This document shows, one piece after another, positions 35,362 to 44,519 of a stretch of DNA of 64,000 nt (position 1 is its first letter; every line of letters begins with the position of its first letter). The notes beneath the pieces were generated by a model. That model saw only the letters and a program-made list of their open reading frames with translations, ran no database searches and had not been told where the DNA came from. This DNA comes from Promineifilum sp. (GTDB lineage: Bacteria > Chloroflexota > Anaerolineae > Promineifilales > Promineifilaceae). The position numbers were made by a program, and so were the translations under genes. Location of the stretch: the NCBI GenBank assembly GCA_020634335.1, contig JACKBY010000002.1, forward strand, positions 186,001 to 250,000, read 5' to 3'.

Positions 35362-35790
35362 ATGAATAGACGACGGAATCCCGCTCGCTGGCGAGCTATC
35401 GAAGCCCGATTGAGTCGGGAGAACACCATCTGGCTGGCGACGGTGCGCGGTGATGGTCGTCCCCATCTCGTCCCCTTGTGGTACGTTTGGATCGATAACA
35501 AGCTCTACGTTTGCACCGGCCGCGAAACGCAGAAATTCACCAATTTGGTCAACAACCAGAATGTGGCTCTGGCCCTGACCGATAGCGCCAACGTTGTCGT
35601 TGTCGAGGGCGAAGCCCACACGGCCGGGCAAGCCGTCGTCGATACGCTGGCCGAACACTTCTATCACAAGTATGAATGGGATTTCCGCTACGACGAAACG
35701 GCCGATTGGCGGCTGATCGAGATCACGCCCTATAAAATCATGGCCTGGGGCGACGGCTACGACTCACAGGAAGGAATTCGCGTATTATAA
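35362..35790 (+). CDS. Pyridoxamine 5'-phosphate oxidase-like (F420- or FMN-binding) protein
   Basis: A 142-residue split-barrel protein: RLSRENTIWLATVRGDGRPHLVPLWYVWIDNKLYVCTG at the start and FTNLVNNQNVALALTD, EGEAHTAG in the middle. The pattern suits the PPOX-class F420-dependent branch, though FMN or heme binding is possible for this fold. The function is unknown. It lies 23 bases after murI. Confidence 0.8.
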   Translation: MNRRRNPARWRAIEARLSRENTIWLATVRGDGRPHLVPLWYVWIDNKLYVCTGRETQKFTNLVNNQNVALALTDSANVVVVEGEAHTAGQAVVDTLAEHFYHKYEWDFRYDETADWRLIEITPYKIMAWGDGYDSQEGIRVL

Positions 35791-35976
35791 AGGGAGCCAA
35801 TGACCGGAAACCACAGCAAGGTACGGTCCCATGGTGGCGCAACGGCGCGGCTAAAGTCTAACGTGAATCCAATCATTGGCCGCTATAATAACAAGTTGGC
35901 GAACCGGTCATGATCGCCGGTCCGTCACGTGGAATTATTGGAATAATGAGATTGTTAAACGAAGGACAATAGCTAC

Positions 35977-38469
35977 ATGCGATTTGATCGTTTTACGGAA
36001 CGCGCCCAAGATGCGGCCACCCGCGCCTATGAGATCGTGCGCCGCTATGGCCACACCCAGGTGGATACCGAACACGTTTTTCTGGCTCTGCTGGAACAAC
36101 AGGACGGGGCCGTTCCACAAATTCTGACGGCATTGAACGTCGACGGCGCGGCGATGATCGACCGGCTGGACGCTGAATTGCGCTCCAGCCCCAAGGTATC
36201 GGTATATGGCGGTGGGGTGGGGCAGGTCTTCTATACCCCGCGCATCCGCACCGTCCTGGAGCTGTCCCAGGGCGAAGCCAATCGCCTCAAGGACGAGTAT
36301 ATCTCCACAGAGCACATCTTTCTGGCTATCCTGAGTGAGCGCAATACGTCATCGGCGCGCATCGTGCAGGAATACGGCATTACCCGCGAGCGGGTGCTGG
36401 ATGCCATCAAGGAGCTTCGCGGCGGCCAACGGGTGACTAACCGGCAGGCCGAGAGCCGCTACCGCACGCTGGAGAAATATAGCCGCGACTTGACGCAAAT
36501 GGCCCGCGACGGCCGTCTCGATCCGGTAATCGGCCGCGACGCCGAGATTCTGCGGGTCATTCAGGTGCTGAGCCGGCGCACGAAGAACAACCCGGTCCTC
36601 ATCGGTGAGGCGGGCGTGGGCAAGACGGCCATCGTCGAAGGGCTGGCACAGAAGATCATCGTCAGCGACGTGCCGGAGAACCTGCTCAACAAGCGCGTCG
36701 TGGCCCTCGATCTGGGGGCCATGATCGCCGGCAGCCGCTTTCGTGGCGAATTCGAGGAGCGCCTGAAGGCGGCCATGGAAGAGATCCAGCGCGCCCAGGG
36801 CGAAATCATCCTTTTTATTGATGAGCTGCATACCGTCGTGGGGGCGGGTTCGGCCCAGGGGGCCATGGACGCCAGCAACATGCTCAAGCCTGCTCTGGCG
36901 CGTGGCGAGCTGCAGTGCGTCGGCGCAACCACACTGGACGAATATCGCCAGTACATCGAGCGCGATTCCGCGCTGGAGCGCCGCTTTGCGCCGGTGTTCG
37001 TCGACGAGCCGACCCCTGAGGAAACCATCCAGATGCTCCAGGGCCTGCGGGAGCGCTACGAAATCCATCACAACGTCGAGTTTTCCGAAGACGCCATCGT
37101 GGCCGCGGTCAAGCTGTCGGCCCGCTATGTGACCGATCGGCGCTTGCCCGATAAGGCCATCGATCTGATGGATGAGGCGGCCGCCAAACTGCGTGTCGCG
37201 CTCCACATGCTGCCGCCCGATCTGAAAAAGCTCAAGACCGAGATCGATCAGCTCCTGATCGACGAAGAGGAGGCCAGCGCCGCCCGCGACTATGAAAAAG
37301 CGCAGATCAGCAAGGCCGACCGCCTGCGCCTCGAAACCGAGTTCAACGAGGCCCGCGCTGCCTGGCAAAGCGAGCAAGAGTTGGATGAGGTCGTCGATGA
37401 GCATGACGTGGCTGAAGTGATCTCTTCCTGGACCGGCATTCCCATCTCGCAGATGATGGAGACCGAAGCTATCAAGCTGCTGCACATGGAAGAGCGCCTG
37501 CACGAGCGCATCGTCGGCCAGGAGCGCGCCATCAGCGCCTTGTCCGATGCCATTCGCCGCAGCCGTTCGGGCATGAGCGATCCGCGCCGCCCCATCGGCT
37601 CGTTCATCTTCCTGGGCAGCTCCGGCGTGGGCAAAACCGAGCTGGCCAAGGCGCTGGCCGAGTTCCTGTTCGATGACGAGGACGCCCTGATCCGGGTCGA
37701 TATGAGCGAATACCGCGAGCAGCACACCGTCAGCCGCTTGTTCGGCGCGCCGCCCGGTTACGTCGGCTACGAGCAGGGCGGCCAGCTCACAGAGCAGATC
37801 CGCCGCCGGCCCTACTCCGTGGTGCTGTTCGACGAGATCGAAAAAGCCCACCCCGACGTGTGGAACTCCTTGCTCCAGTTGCTCGACGATGGCCGCCTGA
37901 CCGATGGTCAAGGGCGCGTGGTCAACTTCCGCAATGCCGTCATCGTTATGACCAGCAACGTGGGCACCTCGTTCGTCAAGAAATCCGGCGCGCTGGGCTT
38001 TGCCGGCATGGCCGCGGCCGAGCGGGAAGATCACAAACGCATCGAAGAAGCGCTAAAGCAGACCTTCCGCCCGGAGTTCATCAATCGCATCGATGAGATC
38101 ATCATCTTCGAGCCGTTGACCGAGGAAGACGTGGTCGAGATCGTGAAGCTCCAGGTGAAGGACGTGCAGCTCCGATTGGCCGAACACGGCAATCTGAGCA
38201 TCGAACTGACCGAGCCTGCCGAGCGGTGGCTGGCCCAGCAGGGTCTCGACAAGGATTTCGGCGCGCGGCCGCTCAAGCGAGCCATTCAGCGCTACGTCGA
38301 AAGCGCCCTGTCCATGCGCTTGTTGAAGGGTGAGTTCAAGTTCGGTGACCGCGTTCGCATCGACGTCGAAGACGATGCCCTGACCTTTACATTGTTGGAA
38401 AGCGGGCCACTCCCCGCGGAGTCGGACGCCGCCGCCGTCGAGAGTGTGGCCGAGGCGCTCGAATCATAG
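35977..38469 (+). CDS. clpC: ATP-dependent Clp protease ATP-binding subunit (ClpC-type)
   Basis: An 830-residue Hsp100 unfoldase that feeds substrates to ClpP. Two Clp N-repeats (FTERAQDAATRAYEIVRRYGHTQVDTEHVFLALL; a second YISTEHIFLAIL) precede AAA1 with Walker A GEAGVGKT near residue 210, a short UVR-type linker (DEEEASAARDYEKAQISKADRL) and AAA2 with Walker A GSSGVGKT near residue 547, then the D2-small domain. The UVR linker without a long ClpB coiled coil identifies ClpC. No mcsAB genes and no CtsR-type operator were recognised nearby. Confidence 0.96.
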   Translation: MRFDRFTERAQDAATRAYEIVRRYGHTQVDTEHVFLALLEQQDGAVPQILTALNVDGAAMIDRLDAELRSSPKVSVYGGGVGQVFYTPRIRTVLELSQGEANRLKDEYISTEHIFLAILSERNTSSARIVQEYGITRERVLDAIKELRGGQRVTNRQAESRYRTLEKYSRDLTQMARDGRLDPVIGRDAEILRVIQVLSRRTKNNPVLIGEAGVGKTAIVEGLAQKIIVSDVPENLLNKRVVALDLGAMIAGSRFRGEFEERLKAAMEEIQRAQGEIILFIDELHTVVGAGSAQGAMDASNMLKPALARGELQCVGATTLDEYRQYIERDSALERRFAPVFVDEPTPEETIQMLQGLRERYEIHHNVEFSEDAIVAAVKLSARYVTDRRLPDKAIDLMDEAAAKLRVALHMLPPDLKKLKTEIDQLLIDEEEASAARDYEKAQISKADRLRLETEFNEARAAWQSEQELDEVVDEHDVAEVISSWTGIPISQMMETEAIKLLHMEERLHERIVGQERAISALSDAIRRSRSGMSDPRRPIGSFIFLGSSGVGKTELAKALAEFLFDDEDALIRVDMSEYREQHTVSRLFGAPPGYVGYEQGGQLTEQIRRRPYSVVLFDEIEKAHPDVWNSLLQLLDDGRLTDGQGRVVNFRNAVIVMTSNVGTSFVKKSGALGFAGMAAAEREDHKRIEEALKQTFRPEFINRIDEIIIFEPLTEEDVVEIVKLQVKDVQLRLAEHGNLSIELTEPAERWLAQQGLDKDFGARPLKRAIQRYVESALSMRLLKGEFKFGDRVRIDVEDDALTFTLLESGPLPAESDAAAVESVAEALES

Positions 38470-38497
38470 CCACACGCTTGTAAATCATCAGGAACAA

Positions 38498-38520
38498 GGG
38501 CAGGGTAACCCTGCCCTTTT
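38498..38520 (+). terminator. Rho-independent terminator of clpC
   Basis: A perfect 8-bp stem (GGGCAGGG/CCCTGCCC, 38498-38505 with 38509-38516), 3-base loop, then TTTTCTTTT. It lies about 30 bases past the clpC stop. Confidence 0.9.
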
Positions 38521-38555
38521 CTTTTGCTGCCGGTCAAGGTGCGGGCGCGAGTAGA

Positions 38556-38990
38556 TCAGTGCTCCCAACGGCGGCGGCGTTCTTGCTTGATGGTGCTGCG
38601 CCGCCGCTTGTCCTCCAGGCGCGCCTGGCGCGCGCGGCGCGAGGGGCGGGTCGGCCGGCGTTCGGGTTGTTCGACGAGGGCGTCGGCAAGCAGGCTGCGA
38701 AAGCGCTCAACGGCCGCGGCGCGGTTCTGCCATTGGCTGCGGGATTCGTGGACGTCGATGTGGAACAAGCCCCGTCCGTCGATGCGCGACGCGAGGCGAT
38801 CGAGCAGGCGGACGCGTGTTTCTTCGTCCAGGCTGGGCGAATTGGCCACGTCGAACAGCAGGGTCACACGGGTGGCCGTCTTGTTGACGTGCTGGCCGCC
38901 CGGCCCGCCGCCGGTTGAGAAGCGAAACTGTAGCTCCGTTTCCGGCAGCGACAGGGTTTCGTTGATGACGATGACATCCGAATCCATCAT
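38556..38990 (-). CDS. arfB: Alternative ribosome-rescue factor ArfB (peptidyl-tRNA hydrolase)
   Basis: A 144-residue protein with the release-factor catalytic loop FSTGGGPGGQHVNKTATRV near residues 26-44 and a long Arg/Lys-rich tail (RPTRPSRRARQARLEDKRRRSTIKQERRRR), which enters the mRNA channel of stalled ribosomes. It lacks a codon-recognition domain, so it is ArfB and not RF1/RF2. The start at 38990 (MMDSD) is favoured by homology; an in-frame start at 39047 would add 19 residues. Confidence 0.9.
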   Translation of the reverse strand: MMDSDVIVINETLSLPETELQFRFSTGGGPGGQHVNKTATRVTLLFDVANSPSLDEETRVRLLDRLASRIDGRGLFHIDVHESRSQWQNRAAAVERFRSLLADALVEQPERRPTRPSRRARQARLEDKRRRSTIKQERRRRWEH

Positions 38991-39131
38991 GGCATGTTGA
39001 CCTGCCGCGAATTGTAACGAGTGCCACAGTTGCGGACGAATTTTCAACCGCGGCGCTGCGCCCCCGCCCGGCTGTGAATTACTTCGATACGGCTCGCTGA
39101 TATGCTAGGATTAACGGGAAGACACAGGCAT

Positions 39132-40106
39132 ATGACAAAGTTGGCAAAAAATACATTCGTGCTCATCTTCTTTCTGGACGGCGTTGGCCTGGGCGGGGCC
39201 GATCCGGAAGAGAACCCGTTTGTCTCGGCGGCCCTGCCCCATTTGACCCAGTTGCTGGGTGAGGCCTGGTACACGGCCGGCCGTGGCCCCGTCACGGCGG
39301 CGCGCGCGTCGCTCGTGCCGACGGATGCCAATCTGGGCATGGACGGCCGCCCCCAGAGCGCCACCGGCCAGGCGGCCATCCTGACTGGCCGCAACGTGCC
39401 CCATCTGGTCGGTGAACACTATGGCCCCAAGCCCAATCCGGCCGTCGCCGGCGTCATCGGCGGCGGCACGCTGTTTCACGAGGTGGTTGCTGCGGGTGGG
39501 TCAGCGGCCCTGATCACGCCCTATCCCGATCGCTACTTCGAGGCAGTGGCCAGTGGACGCCGGTTGCTGTCGTCGGTCCCGCTATCGGCCGTCGGTGCTG
39601 GTGTCACCTTGATGGGGGCCGATGATCTGCGCGCCGGGCGCGCCGTCAGCCCCGACTTCACCGGGGCGGGCTGGCGCCATCATCTGGGATATGACGATGT
39701 GCCGTTACTCTCGCTGCCGGAGGCGGGGCGGCAAATCGCTGCCATCGCCGCGAGTTATGACTTTTCATTCTTTGAACACTGGCCGACGGATCAGATCGGG
39801 CATCGCGGCACGCTGGCCGAGGCGACGGCCCACCTCGAGGCAATTGATGGCGCGGTGGGGGGGCTGCTGGAGGCTTGGGACGATTCGCGGGGCCTGCTGA
39901 TCATCACCAGCGACCACGGCAACCTGGAAGAGAAAAGCCACCGGCAGCACACCCGAAACCCGGTGCCGACCATTCTGGTGGGGCGCGACCACGCTCGCTA
40001 CGCGGCCAATATTCACGATCTGACCGACATTGCCGGGGTCGTTCGCGACTGCCTGGCCTTGACCGACCCTGATGCGCCCGGTGACAATGGCCGGCCAATT
40101 ATTTGA
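39132..40106 (+). CDS. Alkaline phosphatase-superfamily metalloenzyme (phosphomutase-like)
   Basis: A 324-residue protein with the metal sites of the phosphopentomutase/iPGM superfamily: FFLDGVGLGG at residues 14-23, the nucleophile region PQSATGQAAILTGRN near 85, and LIITSDHGNLEEKSH near 267. It lacks the insert typical of 2,3-BPG-independent phosphoglycerate mutase, so the substrate is unknown. The ATG at 39132 is preferred over the one at 39102 because GGGAAGA lies upstream and homologues begin close to the DGVG motif. Confidence 0.82.
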   Translation: MTKLAKNTFVLIFFLDGVGLGGADPEENPFVSAALPHLTQLLGEAWYTAGRGPVTAARASLVPTDANLGMDGRPQSATGQAAILTGRNVPHLVGEHYGPKPNPAVAGVIGGGTLFHEVVAAGGSAALITPYPDRYFEAVASGRRLLSSVPLSAVGAGVTLMGADDLRAGRAVSPDFTGAGWRHHLGYDDVPLLSLPEAGRQIAAIAASYDFSFFEHWPTDQIGHRGTLAEATAHLEAIDGAVGGLLEAWDDSRGLLIITSDHGNLEEKSHRQHTRNPVPTILVGRDHARYAANIHDLTDIAGVVRDCLALTDPDAPGDNGRPII

Positions 40107-40126
40107 TATAAAGGATTTGTGCTCTT

Positions 40127-40615
40127 ATGCCTATTTCGTCTGAACATTTTCGCGATGCGCTGCGTCACTTTCCCTCCGGAGTGACGATTGTCACCATTAA
40201 ATCCCCTGAAGTGGAGGCTGTCCATGGGCTGACCGTCTCGGCCTTCGCCTCCGTTTCCCCCGATCCGCCGCTCATTTTGATCTCGATTGACCACCGGGCC
40301 AGCGCCCACGAGCTGCTGGAAAAGGCCGGAACCGGCTTCGCCGTCAACATTCTGGGCCACGACCAGATGGAGCTTTCCAACCGCTTTGCCTGGTTAAAGG
40401 ACGAAGATCGCTTTGCCGAGGGGAAGTGGGCCACGGCCGTCACCGGTGCGCCCATTCTCGAAAACGCCTTGGCCTGGCTGGATTGCACCGTCTATTCGCG
40501 TTTCCCGGCCGGCAGCCACACGATCTACATCGGCGAGGTGCAGGCCAGCAGCGTGCCACGCCCCGACGTCAAACCGCTGCTTTACTGGAATCGCGGCTAT
40601 CGCAAGCTGGTCTAG
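40127..40615 (+). CDS. Flavin reductase-like FMN-binding protein
   Basis: A 162-residue split-barrel flavoprotein: FRDALRHFPSGVTIVTI at the start, HGLTVSAFASVSPDPPLILISID in the middle and GFAVNILGHDQMELSNRFA later, all hallmarks of HpaC/flavin reductase-like enzymes that give reduced FMN to a partner monooxygenase. No monooxygenase is adjacent, so its partner is unknown. It lies 20 bases after the phosphomutase-like gene and overlaps the convergent YgjP-like gene by four bases. Confidence 0.9.
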   Translation: MPISSEHFRDALRHFPSGVTIVTIKSPEVEAVHGLTVSAFASVSPDPPLILISIDHRASAHELLEKAGTGFAVNILGHDQMELSNRFAWLKDEDRFAEGKWATAVTGAPILENALAWLDCTVYSRFPAGSHTIYIGEVQASSVPRPDVKPLLYWNRGYRKLV

Positions 40616-41157
40616 CGGGCCTTTGCCGGAGCCGGCTCTTCTTCCATGTCTTCCAGGCCCACGGCCATCAAATAGCCGCGGGCGCGTTCCGTCAGTGGGT
40701 AGCGACTGACCAACTTCCAAAAATTGGCGCCATGATTGGCCTCAAGGAGATGGGCCAGTTCGTGGACGAGCACGTAGTCGCGCACCCAGGCCGGCATGGA
40801 AGCCAGGCGATGGCTCAGGCGGATCGTGCCGTCTTCGGGCGTGCAGCTGCCAAAGCGACTGTTCTGGTTGGTCACGTAGCGCACGGATCGCCACGACAGA
40901 CGGCCGTCGAAATACTTCCTGTTCAGCTCGCGCGCCCGCTTCTCCAGCGTTTCATCCGTCTGCGGCGCGATCCGGCCGCGCTTGAGCATCCGTTTCCTAA
41001 GCCCCTCGATGATCGGTGCCAGTTCGTCGTCGTGGATGGTGGCCGGGGCGCGAATGATCAGCACGCCGTCCTCCAGACGCGCGCTGACGGACTTGCGTCG
41101 CCGGGCGCTGCGGATGATCTGAACCGGCCAGTCCGGTGGGGGCTTGGAATCCTTCAT
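40612..41157 (-). CDS. YgjP-like (SprT/M48-type) metallopeptidase domain protein
   Basis: A 181-residue protein with the DUF45 pattern: ARRRKSVSARLEDGVLIIRAP, RYVTNQNSRFGSCTPEDGTIRLSHRL and the zinc motif VHELAHLLEANHGANFW (HExxH plus a third His six residues on). YgjP proteins were annotated as peptidases, and a UTP pyrophosphatase activity has been reported for the E. coli member. Both uses of the zinc site remain possible here. Confidence 0.85.
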   Translation of the reverse strand: MKDSKPPPDWPVQIIRSARRRKSVSARLEDGVLIIRAPATIHDDELAPIIEGLRKRMLKRGRIAPQTDETLEKRARELNRKYFDGRLSWRSVRYVTNQNSRFGSCTPEDGTIRLSHRLASMPAWVRDYVLVHELAHLLEANHGANFWKLVSRYPLTERARGYLMAVGLEDMEEEPAPAKAR

Positions 41158-41222
41158 GTAGGCCGATTGTAGCGCCCTCGTCAGGGATTACAACACCGGT
41201 AGCGCATGCTGTCAGCTTGCCT

Positions 41223-42635
41223 CTAACCCCTATAATTCAGGCCGTCGACCCCGCGCGGCCGTAACCGCTCGTAATCCTCCGGCCGGTCGAGATCGTGGAG
41301 AATGGCGTCATCCTCAACCTCAACCAGCAGTAGGTCATCAGGGTGGCTCTGGAGCAGGGCGCGGGGCGCGGCCTCCGGTGGCAGAGCCAGTAATTCGACG
41401 AAGTAGCGGCGGTCGATGATGACCGGATTTCCACGCCGGCCGTTAAAGGCGGGGGCGACGAGCCCACTGGGACTTGCGGCATTGGCCCGGAGCAACGCAT
41501 CGATAAGCCGCGCCGGAACAAGCGGCTGGTCGCCAAGCATGACCAGAGCGCCCTCTGTCGCAGGGGGCAGGGAGCGAATGGCTGCCTGAACAGACGAGAG
41601 CATCCCTGTCCTGTAATCTTCATTGAAAAGAGTGGTCAGGTCGCGTTGGCTTGCCACCTTCTCAACCTCGTGCCGGTCGTGGCCGGTCACCACGACCCCA
41701 TCCGCTACACTCGAAGCCGCCACATGGGCGAGCGTCCGGCCCAGGACAGTCGTATCGCCCCAGGGCAGCAGCAGCTTGTTGCGTCCCATCCGGCGCGATT
41801 CCCCGGCGGCCAAAACAACGGCCGTCACGCGCCGCCACACCTCGCGCACCGGCTCGGCCGCGTGCAGTGCGCCCAGAACGACTCGTGAGACGCGCGGTTC
41901 TCGCAACATCAGCGCCGCCGCCTCTCGCCCCGCCGCCAACTGCTCGGCCGTCTCCACCTTGTTGATAAACGGGATGATACGCGCCGCGCCCGGAGCATTC
42001 TTCAGGCCGCCCAACGGATGCGTCAACAGCCGCGCCAACCCGGCCGGCGTCAGCCGCCCTTCATCCGACAAGAGGCGATCCCCGCTGCCTGGCAGCCGCT
42101 CCGCCTTCCCGATTCGTAATTCGTCATCCGTAATTTTCCTTATCAGTTCCGGCCGGTGAGCCATCGCGTCAATCGGCCCGGCCAGCGCCTCAATCCCGGC
42201 CACGGGGACCACCAGCGTCGCTTGCGGCGGGATGACCGGCTCGTGGGCGGCCGGGGCTTTCACCGGCCGCATGCGCGAGCCGTCGGCCTCAACCAGAACG
42301 TGATCGACATCGAGCCGGGCCAGCAGGCGGGCCGGCAAATCGGGGAGAACGCCCAACGCCTTGTCGCCCTCGACGCGGCCGACGACGAGACAGCGGCCAT
42401 GAGCCGCCAGCAAGCCGGCCAATGGAGACAGATCGCCGGCATAGGCCACGGCCGGCGCGCGTTCCACCTGCGCGGCGAAGATGCGTGTGGTTGTGGTGAG
42501 AATCGTGCGGCCGGGCAGCTCGTCCGCCAGGGCGAACATCAGGCTCGTCTTGCCCCCACCGCCCACGAAGGCCACCAGTTCCGGTTGTTCGCCAATGCCC
42601 AGGGCATCGCGTAAGGTCCAGCGGGCGGCCGTCAT
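41223..42635 (-). CDS. YqeC-MocA fusion: selenium-type Mo-cofactor protein plus molybdenum cofactor nucleotidyltransferase
   Basis: A 470-residue two-domain protein. Residues 1-245 are a YqeC-type P-loop protein (LVAFVGGGGKTSLMFALADEL; TTTTRIFAAQ; VLVEADGSRMRPVKAPAAHEPV). Residues 265-470 are a MocA/MobA-like nucleotidyltransferase (AVVLAAGESRRMGRNKLLLPW; GVVVTGHD; VMLGDQPLVP). YqeC is a marker of selenium-dependent molybdenum hydroxylases, and MocA makes the cytidine dinucleotide cofactor. The start at 42635 (MTAARW) overlaps the alpha/beta hydrolase stop by four bases; an upstream in-frame extension is out of family. A GACGAAT-type repeat segment encodes ITDDELRIGK at residues 164-177. Confidence 0.9.
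   Translation of the reverse strand: MTAARWTLRDALGIGEQPELVAFVGGGGKTSLMFALADELPGRTILTTTTRIFAAQVERAPAVAYAGDLSPLAGLLAAHGRCLVVGRVEGDKALGVLPDLPARLLARLDVDHVLVEADGSRMRPVKAPAAHEPVIPPQATLVVPVAGIEALAGPIDAMAHRPELIRKITDDELRIGKAERLPGSGDRLLSDEGRLTPAGLARLLTHPLGGLKNAPGAARIIPFINKVETAEQLAAGREAAALMLREPRVSRVVLGALHAAEPVREVWRRVTAVVLAAGESRRMGRNKLLLPWGDTTVLGRTLAHVAASSVADGVVVTGHDRHEVEKVASQRDLTTLFNEDYRTGMLSSVQAAIRSLPPATEGALVMLGDQPLVPARLIDALLRANAASPSGLVAPAFNGRRGNPVIIDRRYFVELLALPPEAAPRALLQSHPDDLLLVEVEDDAILHDLDRPEDYERLRPRGVDGLNYRG
42107..42140. repeat. GACGAAT-type repeat inside the YqeC domain
   Basis: The segment, read on the minus strand as ATTACGGATGACGAATTACG and on to GAATCGGGAAG, resembles the intergenic GACGAAT repeats (for example 3937-4012). 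It is a multiple of codons in effect, since the frame is kept and encodes ITDDELRIGK. Similar strings occur in the next two Mo-locus genes. Confidence 0.5.
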
Positions 42636-43585
42636 GGGGCAGGGGGCAGGCCGAAGTCGGGCGCGAACCGGGCCAGAAACCGGTCGAAAATCTCCGCATA
42701 GGCCACCGGGTCGGTGATGATGCTGCGGCCGTGGGGCGCGCCCCAGTCGGTCAGATGCAGCTCCGTGCGACTGTGGTCGCTGTTGGCGTAGATGTCTTCC
42801 GAATGGCTGGGAGCGGTATACTCGTCGGTGAGGGAATGAATGAGCAGGACGGGAACCCGCACCTCGGTGATCGACCGCTCCGGCGCGACCGCCCGGACCT
42901 CGAAGTGGGCGCGAAACTCGGCGATTCGCAGCGCCGCCGGCAACAACAGCGGCGTCAGCGTCGGGAACATCTGGCGAGCCTGGAAGCCGAGAATCTCGTC
43001 CAGTTCGCTGTAGGCCGAATCCGCGCCGACGAAAGCGATGTCGGGCGTCAGGGGGGCCATTTGCAAAGCCGTGGCCGCGCCATAGGAGACGCCGAAGACG
43101 CCGATTTGCGGCCGCTCCAGACCGGTGCGGCCGGCGAACCAATCCAGCGCGGCCAGGGCATCCTCCTTCTCGTAGAAGCCGTAGGTATGGAAGGCGGGGG
43201 TGCTGTCGCCGTGGCCGCGGTGGTCATAGGCCAGGATATCACAGCCCCGTTTCCAAAACAGCGGCGCCCAGTTCAGGACGTGGTAACGAGTGCCGCGGAA
43301 GCCGTGGAGAAACATGACCCCGCAATCGCCGTGGCGCGGGTTCTGGAAAAGCCAGCCGGCCAGTGTCACCTCGCCGGTATCAATGGTGATGTTTTCCGGC
43401 TCCGGCAAGCCGAAATCGGCCGGGGTGTCGCCCTCGGCCGCCGCGTCGGCCAGACTCTGCGTCGGCGCGTCGATGATCTGGCTGGAAAAAAACCAGCCCG
43501 CAGCCGCGTAGGCCGCGATGAGCAGAACAATGATGATGAGCGCGATCCGCAAGCCTCGATGTTTCATAGTGATCCGTATACGCAC
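42632..43585 (-). CDS. Membrane-anchored alpha/beta hydrolase
   Basis: A 317-residue protein with one N-terminal anchor (IALIIIVLLIAAYAAAGWFF) followed by an alpha/beta hydrolase fold. The oxyanion region VMFLHGFRGTRYHVL, the nucleophile elbow GVFGVSYGAATAL (Ser near residue 168), and the late Asp/His region (VLLIHSLTDEYTAPSHSE; DWGAPHGRS) are all present. Its substrate is unknown. It lies between yqeC-mocA and yqeB and overlaps the former by four bases, which is an unusual place for such an enzyme. Confidence 0.88.
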   Translation of the reverse strand: MRIRITMKHRGLRIALIIIVLLIAAYAAAGWFFSSQIIDAPTQSLADAAAEGDTPADFGLPEPENITIDTGEVTLAGWLFQNPRHGDCGVMFLHGFRGTRYHVLNWAPLFWKRGCDILAYDHRGHGDSTPAFHTYGFYEKEDALAALDWFAGRTGLERPQIGVFGVSYGAATALQMAPLTPDIAFVGADSAYSELDEILGFQARQMFPTLTPLLLPAALRIAEFRAHFEVRAVAPERSITEVRVPVLLIHSLTDEYTAPSHSEDIYANSDHSRTELHLTDWGAPHGRSIITDPVAYAEIFDRFLARFAPDFGLPPAP

Positions 43586-43671
43586 GCCGCCGTGTGTTCA
43601 ATCTATAAACCGCGAAACCAGGCCGAAACATCAGACGGCGTTCGCTTGTGAACGCCATGATCCACGCGCTT

Positions 43672-44517
43672 TTACGTTGCTTCTTTGCTCCCCTGGTGCT
43701 TTGCCATATCTGTCAGGATGGCTTCCAGAACCCCGCCGCCAACGGCCAGCGCTTTATCCGAAACGGTGAAACAGGCGTCGACATCATCGCGCGGATCGAC
43801 GTCGCCGATTTTCAATCCGGCGCGGATGGTTGATCCCGGCGCGATCAGGCCGCGCACGACGCCCGCAAAAGGCGCGGCGATCTGGTGGCCGGCCACGCTG
43901 CCCATGATCTCTCCCTCGCCCACCCGGTCGCCGATTTCCTTTTGCCAGGCCACAACACCGGCCACGGGCGCGCGCAGCACCCGTTCCCGGCCCTTGCCGC
44001 CGACGACGCCCGGCGTGCCCGTGTCGGGTTCGGCCGCGCCCCGCCAGATGACGCGCCCCAGGCGGTGGCCGCGGTTGGTCTCGATGACGGCGTGACAATC
44101 GACTCCGGCGACGAAACCCGGCCCCAGGCCAATGACCAAAGGCGCTTGGGAAAGGGTCGTGTCGATGTTGCGCTTGGCCATGCGCGCGTCGACGATAGTG
44201 AGGGACGCGTGACGAATGACGGCTGACGAGTTCAGAAGCTCGTCGGGCAATGTGGGCGCGACGAGGACGGGGATGATGCCGGACTCTGCCAGGTGAATTG
44301 CCTGGGCAAGGCCACCGACGCGGACGGCGCGCAGGTCTTCGACGGTGATCTTGCCCTCCGGCACGGCCGTCGCCAGCGCCACCCGCCGCCGGACGACCAG
44401 CGGGTGGGGCAGCTCGGTGACGATCACCGGAAAGCCGGCGTGGTGCAGGCGATAAGCCACGCCGGTCGCCAGATCGCCGCCGCCGCGCAGGAGGATGAGG
44501 GAGTGGGGGAAGAGCAT
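43672..44517 (-). CDS. yqeB: Selenium-dependent molybdenum cofactor biosynthesis protein YqeB
   Basis: A 281-residue protein of the YqeB/EF2563 family: LILLRGGGDLATGVAYRLHHAGFPVIVTELPHPLVVRRRVALATAV at the start, then GLGPGFVAGVDCHAVIETNRGHRLGRVIW near residues 131-160. Family members are confined to genomes with selenium-dependent molybdenum hydroxylases and probably help insert labile selenium into the Mo centre. Together with YqeC it marks the following hydroxylase as of this type. A GACGAAT-like repeat sits in the segment encoding NSSAVIRHASL. Confidence 0.9.
   Translation of the reverse strand: MLFPHSLILLRGGGDLATGVAYRLHHAGFPVIVTELPHPLVVRRRVALATAVPEGKITVEDLRAVRVGGLAQAIHLAESGIIPVLVAPTLPDELLNSSAVIRHASLTIVDARMAKRNIDTTLSQAPLVIGLGPGFVAGVDCHAVIETNRGHRLGRVIWRGAAEPDTGTPGVVGGKGRERVLRAPVAGVVAWQKEIGDRVGEGEIMGSVAGHQIAAPFAGVVRGLIAPGSTIRAGLKIGDVDPRDDVDACFTVSDKALAVGGGVLEAILTDMAKHQGSKEAT
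44206..44250. repeat. GACGAAT-type repeat inside yqeB
   Basis: The plus-strand run GTGACGAATGACGGCTGACG followed by AGTTCAGAAGCTCGTCGG resembles the gcvH-gcvP intergenic repeat (GACGAATGACGAGCGACGAA, TTCAGAAACTC). The frame is preserved and encodes roughly DELLNSSAVIRHASL. Confidence 0.55.
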
Positions 44518-44519
44518 GA

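Noticed and set aside
35884..35889. TATAAT upstream of clpC as a promoter
   Set aside because: No acceptable -35 box or extended -10 accompanies it, so I did not list it as a feature.
42636..43142. Upstream in-frame extension of the YqeC-MocA gene
   Set aside because: The extra 169 residues lie antiparallel-free but in another frame of the alpha/beta hydrolase gene, are Arg/Gly-rich and lack family similarity; the ATG at 42635 gives the normal YqeC N-terminus.
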